Shown: positions 56,508 to 59,027 of the stretch, piece after piece
Numbering within the stretch: the first letter of the stretch is position 1
Layout: the number at the start of each line of letters is the position of its first letter
Source: Collinsella sp. BG-O-102
GTDB lineage: Bacteria > Actinomycetota > Coriobacteriia > Coriobacteriales > Coriobacteriaceae
Assembly (NCBI RefSeq): GCF_023656745.1
Contig: NZ_JAMOKO010000013.1
Span: forward strand, 1 to 59,027
Direction: 5' to 3'
DNA: 59,027 nucleotides
The notes under the pieces: model-generated
What the model was told of the DNA's origin: nothing
Databases searched by the model: none
What the model saw: the letters and a program-made list of their open reading frames with translations, nothing else
Position numbers and translations under genes: made by a program

Positions 56508-57260
56508 ATGGCAATACTTCGAACTTCATGGTTAAACGAGCCCCTGCCGCAACAGGTTCTGGAAGACTCTAATTGGATGCGTGTAGTTCATTTTTTCCTG
56601 ATTGAGTCTCCCTGCCCTGGTCAGAGTAATCGTAATAATAATGAGATTGATAAATGGGCGCCCGCCCCTTGGGTAGGGATTCGAAGCTTAAAGACTTCTC
56701 TAAATCAAGCTATATTTAGTCGCAGGGATGTCGATGTGATGCTTGTGGTAAGAAGCAAGAAAGAATTAGAGGGCACCTGCAAAAAGCTAAACTTAGATGA
56801 GTATTTTTACGAAAATGTTGATGATCAGCGCATGGCGTTTGTGAAAGTTAATTCGAAGGGCAATACGAGCAAATACATGAGTTTGTTTTATCACATAAGA
56901 AATGCTCTCGCGCATGGTCGTTTTGCATTTAAAACCGACACATTAGAGCGTTTTGTGTTTATTTTTGAGGATGGAACCGTTACATCCGATGGTAAGGAAT
57001 TTGATTTGACAGCGCGAGGCGTCATTAGGCTTAATTCATTGGTCTTGGCGATTAATACCATACAAAAGGGACCTGGAAAAACGGTTGATATCGAAGAGAA
57101 AATCCTCGCAGCAATTAGCGATGGCATTAATACAAAGCGAAAAATTAAAGATGAACTTGGTATTACGGATAAGGACTGGTCTACATATAGTCAAGTACTT
57201 AAAAAAGAAGGAAAAATAGAATGCAGCCAGCACAAATGGTCAATTTGCAGCGGGGGCTAA
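56508..57260 (+). CDS. HEPN-like protein with C-terminal winged helix
   Basis: 250 residues. The motif FYHIRNALAHGRF at 127-139 has Arg131-X4-His136, the catalytic pattern of HEPN ribonucleases (RNALAH type). Residues ~180-250 (AISDGINTKRKIKDELGITDKDWSTYSQVLKKEGKI) look like a small winged helix. A GGAGG site precedes the ATG. It is strongly AT-rich relative to the core genes, consistent with recent transfer. No nucleotidyltransferase partner is adjacent, unlike MntA/HepT. Plausibly an RNase toxin or defence component; that role is inference. Confidence 0.7.
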   Translation: MAILRTSWLNEPLPQQVLEDSNWMRVVHFFLIESPCPGQSNRNNNEIDKWAPAPWVGIRSLKTSLNQAIFSRRDVDVMLVVRSKKELEGTCKKLNLDEYFYENVDDQRMAFVKVNSKGNTSKYMSLFYHIRNALAHGRFAFKTDTLERFVFIFEDGTVTSDGKEFDLTARGVIRLNSLVLAINTIQKGPGKTVDIEEKILAAISDGINTKRKIKDELGITDKDWSTYSQVLKKEGKIECSQHKWSICSGG

Positions 57261-57690
57261 ACTGCCAATGGGTCGAACCCGTCGCCCCCTCCGCGGCCAT
57301 TTCCCGGAGCGTCGCATCTATAATCTCCTGTAGGTCATCTTGTCTCTTGTTCACCTCAATGGCTCTCCTAACGCCGGTGTTGGCACCAACGGCGTAGCGG
57401 CGGCGGGGAGGCACGGCGGCCATCGTTCGGTGACCGGGATTGGTCAAAATCGTTTGACTATTAGTGGCTAGATCGCCCGGCGCTAATAGCGCATGCTAAC
57501 CTCAAGTCCCGACCATCCCGCAGTCCAACTTTCTATTCGTAGCCCCACCAGAGTCAAACTTCTCAGAGAGAGGTTATTCAGGCGCCACAGAGAGGCTACG
57601 TGCAGTTTGCCCTGCCGGACCTAGATATCTATCTGCGAGAGAATGCCGAGGAGATTCTCGAACGGTTCTAGGTCAAGGTATTATTAGGTT
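57261..57690. pseudogene. Region of gene remnants before the acyltransferase
   Basis: No intact gene. On the minus strand a frame from 57447 begins MTNPGHRTMAAVPPRRRY and runs as plausible protein (RQDDLQEIIDATLREMAAEG) to about 57285, where it turns into sequence shared with the 3' end of the HEPN gene, as if its own 3' end had been lost. On the plus strand a fragment at 57600-57671 reads QFALPDLDIYLRENAEEI and stops, looking like the C-terminus of a broken gene. The parent families are not recognised. Confidence 0.35.
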
Positions 57691-57711
57691 TTGTTTTTAC
57701 TTGGTGGCATT

Positions 57712-58689
57712 TTGGTAAAAATACGAGATTCCCGTATCGAATTTCTTCGCATTGTCCTTATGTGGACGGTAATGGCTCATCATTTTGTTGTTCACAACGC
57801 TGATTCTGTTTCCGTATTTCCTGGTTCGTTTACTAGGTTTTTCTACAATATCTTTTTCTATCCAATTGGAAGAACTGCGGTCGGCTGCTTTGTTGCCATA
57901 ACAATCTGGTTTGTTGCGGGGAAAGCCGGATACTCCATTAAACAAGCTGTTAAACAGATAGCTTCAATCGAAGGCACGGTTCTCTTTTATAGTATTGCGC
58001 TGGGTTTTTTCTTCATGCTTCGCGGTGATATTCAAGTAAGCCCAACCAATTTGATAGATATTTTTGCACCAACTCTTACTGGTTCTAGTTGGTGGTTTGT
58101 GACCGTCTATGCTTGGCTTGTATTTTTGCTGCCCTTTATAATTCCGGCTTTGCATGCGTTGGGCAAGAAACTACATCTGTATCTAATAGTCTTTCTGGTC
58201 TCTGTCTTTGGATTCCTGCGCTATGTGCCGCTCTTTTGGATTCCCATCGACGGGCTACTAGTGGATTTTATTATAATTTGTGTTCTTGTTTGCTATATTC
58301 GCTGGTTTGTAGATTTGTCAACAGTGGATATACGGCGCTTGGTTGCTTGCTGCATTGCTTCCTTTGCTGGAGTTGCAATCTCGTTTTATGGTCAATTCCA
58401 TTTTGATGGCTTGCTGGGCTCGACCTTTGCGAATTTGTATAACGGTTTTTTCGGTTCGCCGGCGTCTATTTTTTCGTTAGCTATAGCAATCTCGGTCTTG
58501 TTGATTGAATTAAAAATGCCGCATTTTTCCTCCCGTTTCGTTAACGCTATCGCAAAACTTTGTTTTGCTACTTACCTTATTTCTGACTATGGGCCCATTC
58601 AAAGTTGGCTTTGGAGCTCGCTGTTTCCCTTTACGCGTGTAGGTGTGTTTCGTCAAGAGGATTTGAGCAAAAAGAGCATCGGAAATTGA
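57712..58689 (+). CDS. Acyltransferase family 3 membrane protein, truncated at the 3' end
   Basis: About 325 residues with ~9-10 hydrophobic helices. The N-terminus RDSRIEFLRIVLMWTVMAHHF contains the Arg-x-x-x-x-Arg and catalytic-type His pattern of OatA/acyltransferase-3 proteins that O-acetylate surface glycans. The start is probably the TTG at 57712 (a GGTGG lies just upstream); TTG at 57691 is an alternative. The last ~14 residues (FRQEDLSKKSIGN) do not look native, and the following DNA belongs to an IS21-type element, so the gene seems to have lost its true end by insertion. AT-rich. Confidence 0.75.
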   Translation: MVKIRDSRIEFLRIVLMWTVMAHHFVVHNADSVSVFPGSFTRFFYNIFFYPIGRTAVGCFVAITIWFVAGKAGYSIKQAVKQIASIEGTVLFYSIALGFFFMLRGDIQVSPTNLIDIFAPTLTGSSWWFVTVYAWLVFLLPFIIPALHALGKKLHLYLIVFLVSVFGFLRYVPLFWIPIDGLLVDFIIICVLVCYIRWFVDLSTVDIRRLVACCIASFAGVAISFYGQFHFDGLLGSTFANLYNGFFGSPASIFSLAIAISVLLIELKMPHFSSRFVNAIAKLCFATYLISDYGPIQSWLWSSLFPFTRVGVFRQEDLSKKSIGN

Positions 58690-59027
58690 ACAGCCTGAGC
58701 ATCGGAAGCGCGCACGCTTTTTGAGCGGCTAGCCCTCCTGCATGAGGGCATGGCGGACGCGGTAGGACTCGCCGCGGAACTGGACGAGCCTCCCGTGGTG
58801 GACGATGCGGTCGATCACGGCGGCGGCCATCTGGTCGTCCCCGAACACCGACCCCCACCTGCTGAACTCCAGATTCGTGGTGATCACCACCGACTGTCTC
58901 TCGTATGCGTCGGCGAAGACCTGGAAGAGCAGCCTCGCCCCGTCCGCGTCGAGCGGGAGGAACCCGAGCTCGTCGATGACGAGCAGGCGGGCCTTGCCGA
59001 TAAGCGCGGCCTCCCGGTCGAGCCTCC
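58649..59027 (-). mobile_element. IS21-family element, right part, running off the window
   Basis: The istB coding end is followed by subterminal DNA with the direct repeat GAGCATCGGAA at about 58675-58685 and 58698-58708, as in IS21 ends that carry multiple transposase sites. The exact outer terminus is uncertain; TGTTTCGTCAAG at about 58647-58658, where the acyltransferase sequence ceases to look native, is a candidate. Confidence 0.6.
58739..59027 (-). CDS. istB: IS21-family helper ATPase IstB, C-terminal part
   Basis: Partial gene; the 5' part is beyond the window edge. The translated part contains the IstB/DnaC-like ATPase Walker B and sensor region LLVIDELGFLPLD, then LLFQVFADAYERQSVVITTNLEFSRWGSVFGDDQMAAAVIDRIVHHG, and ends VRHALMQEG before TAG (58739-58741). 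IstB assists the IstA transposase in target capture. GC-rich, unlike the surrounding island. Incomplete only because of the window edge, as far as visible. Confidence 0.9.

Overview
The window is a GC-rich, densely coded chromosomal segment of a Gram-positive anaerobe. The gene content and the style of its intergenic repeats look most like Collinsella or a close relative (Coriobacteriia, Actinomycetota). This taxonomic call is an impression from protein sequence and gene order, not a search result. Supporting signs are an actinobacterial-type rho with a very long low-complexity N-terminus, a sufCBDSU operon beside an Rrf2-type regulator, a GGGtGRT/IscU-like pair, an ATP-dependent PEP carboxykinase, and many TTG or GTG starts behind good Shine-Dalgarno sites.

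Layout. 0-13 kb holds mostly core metabolism and information genes: a polysaccharide flippase, lactate permease, PEP carboxykinase (ATP), a B3/B4-domain protein, a MarR regulator, a DegV lipid-binding protein, an alkyltransferase-like protein, TrpRS, a WecA/TagO-type glycan initiator, a candidate structured RNA and a radical SAM enzyme. 13-21 kb holds tRNA-Ala, nicotinate phosphoribosyltransferase, proB and proA flanking an S33 aminopeptidase on the opposite strand, an HD-domain protein and CarD. 21-31 kb holds argS, rho, an unknown secreted or membrane protein, a VanZ protein, a ROK sugar kinase, an aminotransferase and a tRNA-His/Lys/Lys cluster. 31-42.5 kb holds a flavoprotein oxidoreductase, the GGGtGRT/IscU-like pair, a REP-associated tyrosine transposase, the suf operon with its divergent Rrf2 regulator, and a MntA/HepT-like toxin-antitoxin pair. 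42.5-46.5 kb carries a sortase-anchored surface protein with a lysozyme-like N-terminal domain and an AAA-ATPase-like protein. 46.5-54.7 kb is a glycosyltransferase cluster for a surface polysaccharide: six GT2-type genes, four of them in an A-B-A'-B' duplicated arrangement, ending in an 828-residue double-GT enzyme.

The last 4.3 kb differs. Much of it is more AT-rich, and it is a patchwork of accessory genes: a translationally coupled P-loop/DUF4869 pair, a HEPN-like protein with an RNALAH motif, gene remnants, an acyltransferase cut short at its 3' end, and the istB end of an IS21-family element that runs off the window.

Intergenic DNA is unusually rich in palindromes. There are six copies of a CCACCACAAAGG hairpin between 5.6 and 20.2 kb, a second family with GGCACTTAGGGACGTTCC arms, a third made of GTCCCCAATGACTAG direct repeats, and a pair of 120-150 bp imperfect palindromes that share an ACCTGCGGTTTTA core. 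The best candidates for something undescribed are the P-loop/DUF4869 pair with the neighbouring HEPN gene, the large palindrome family, the link between hairpin repeats and the transposase, the structured RNA near 11.6-11.75 kb, and repeated operator-like sites at both ends of the suf locus.
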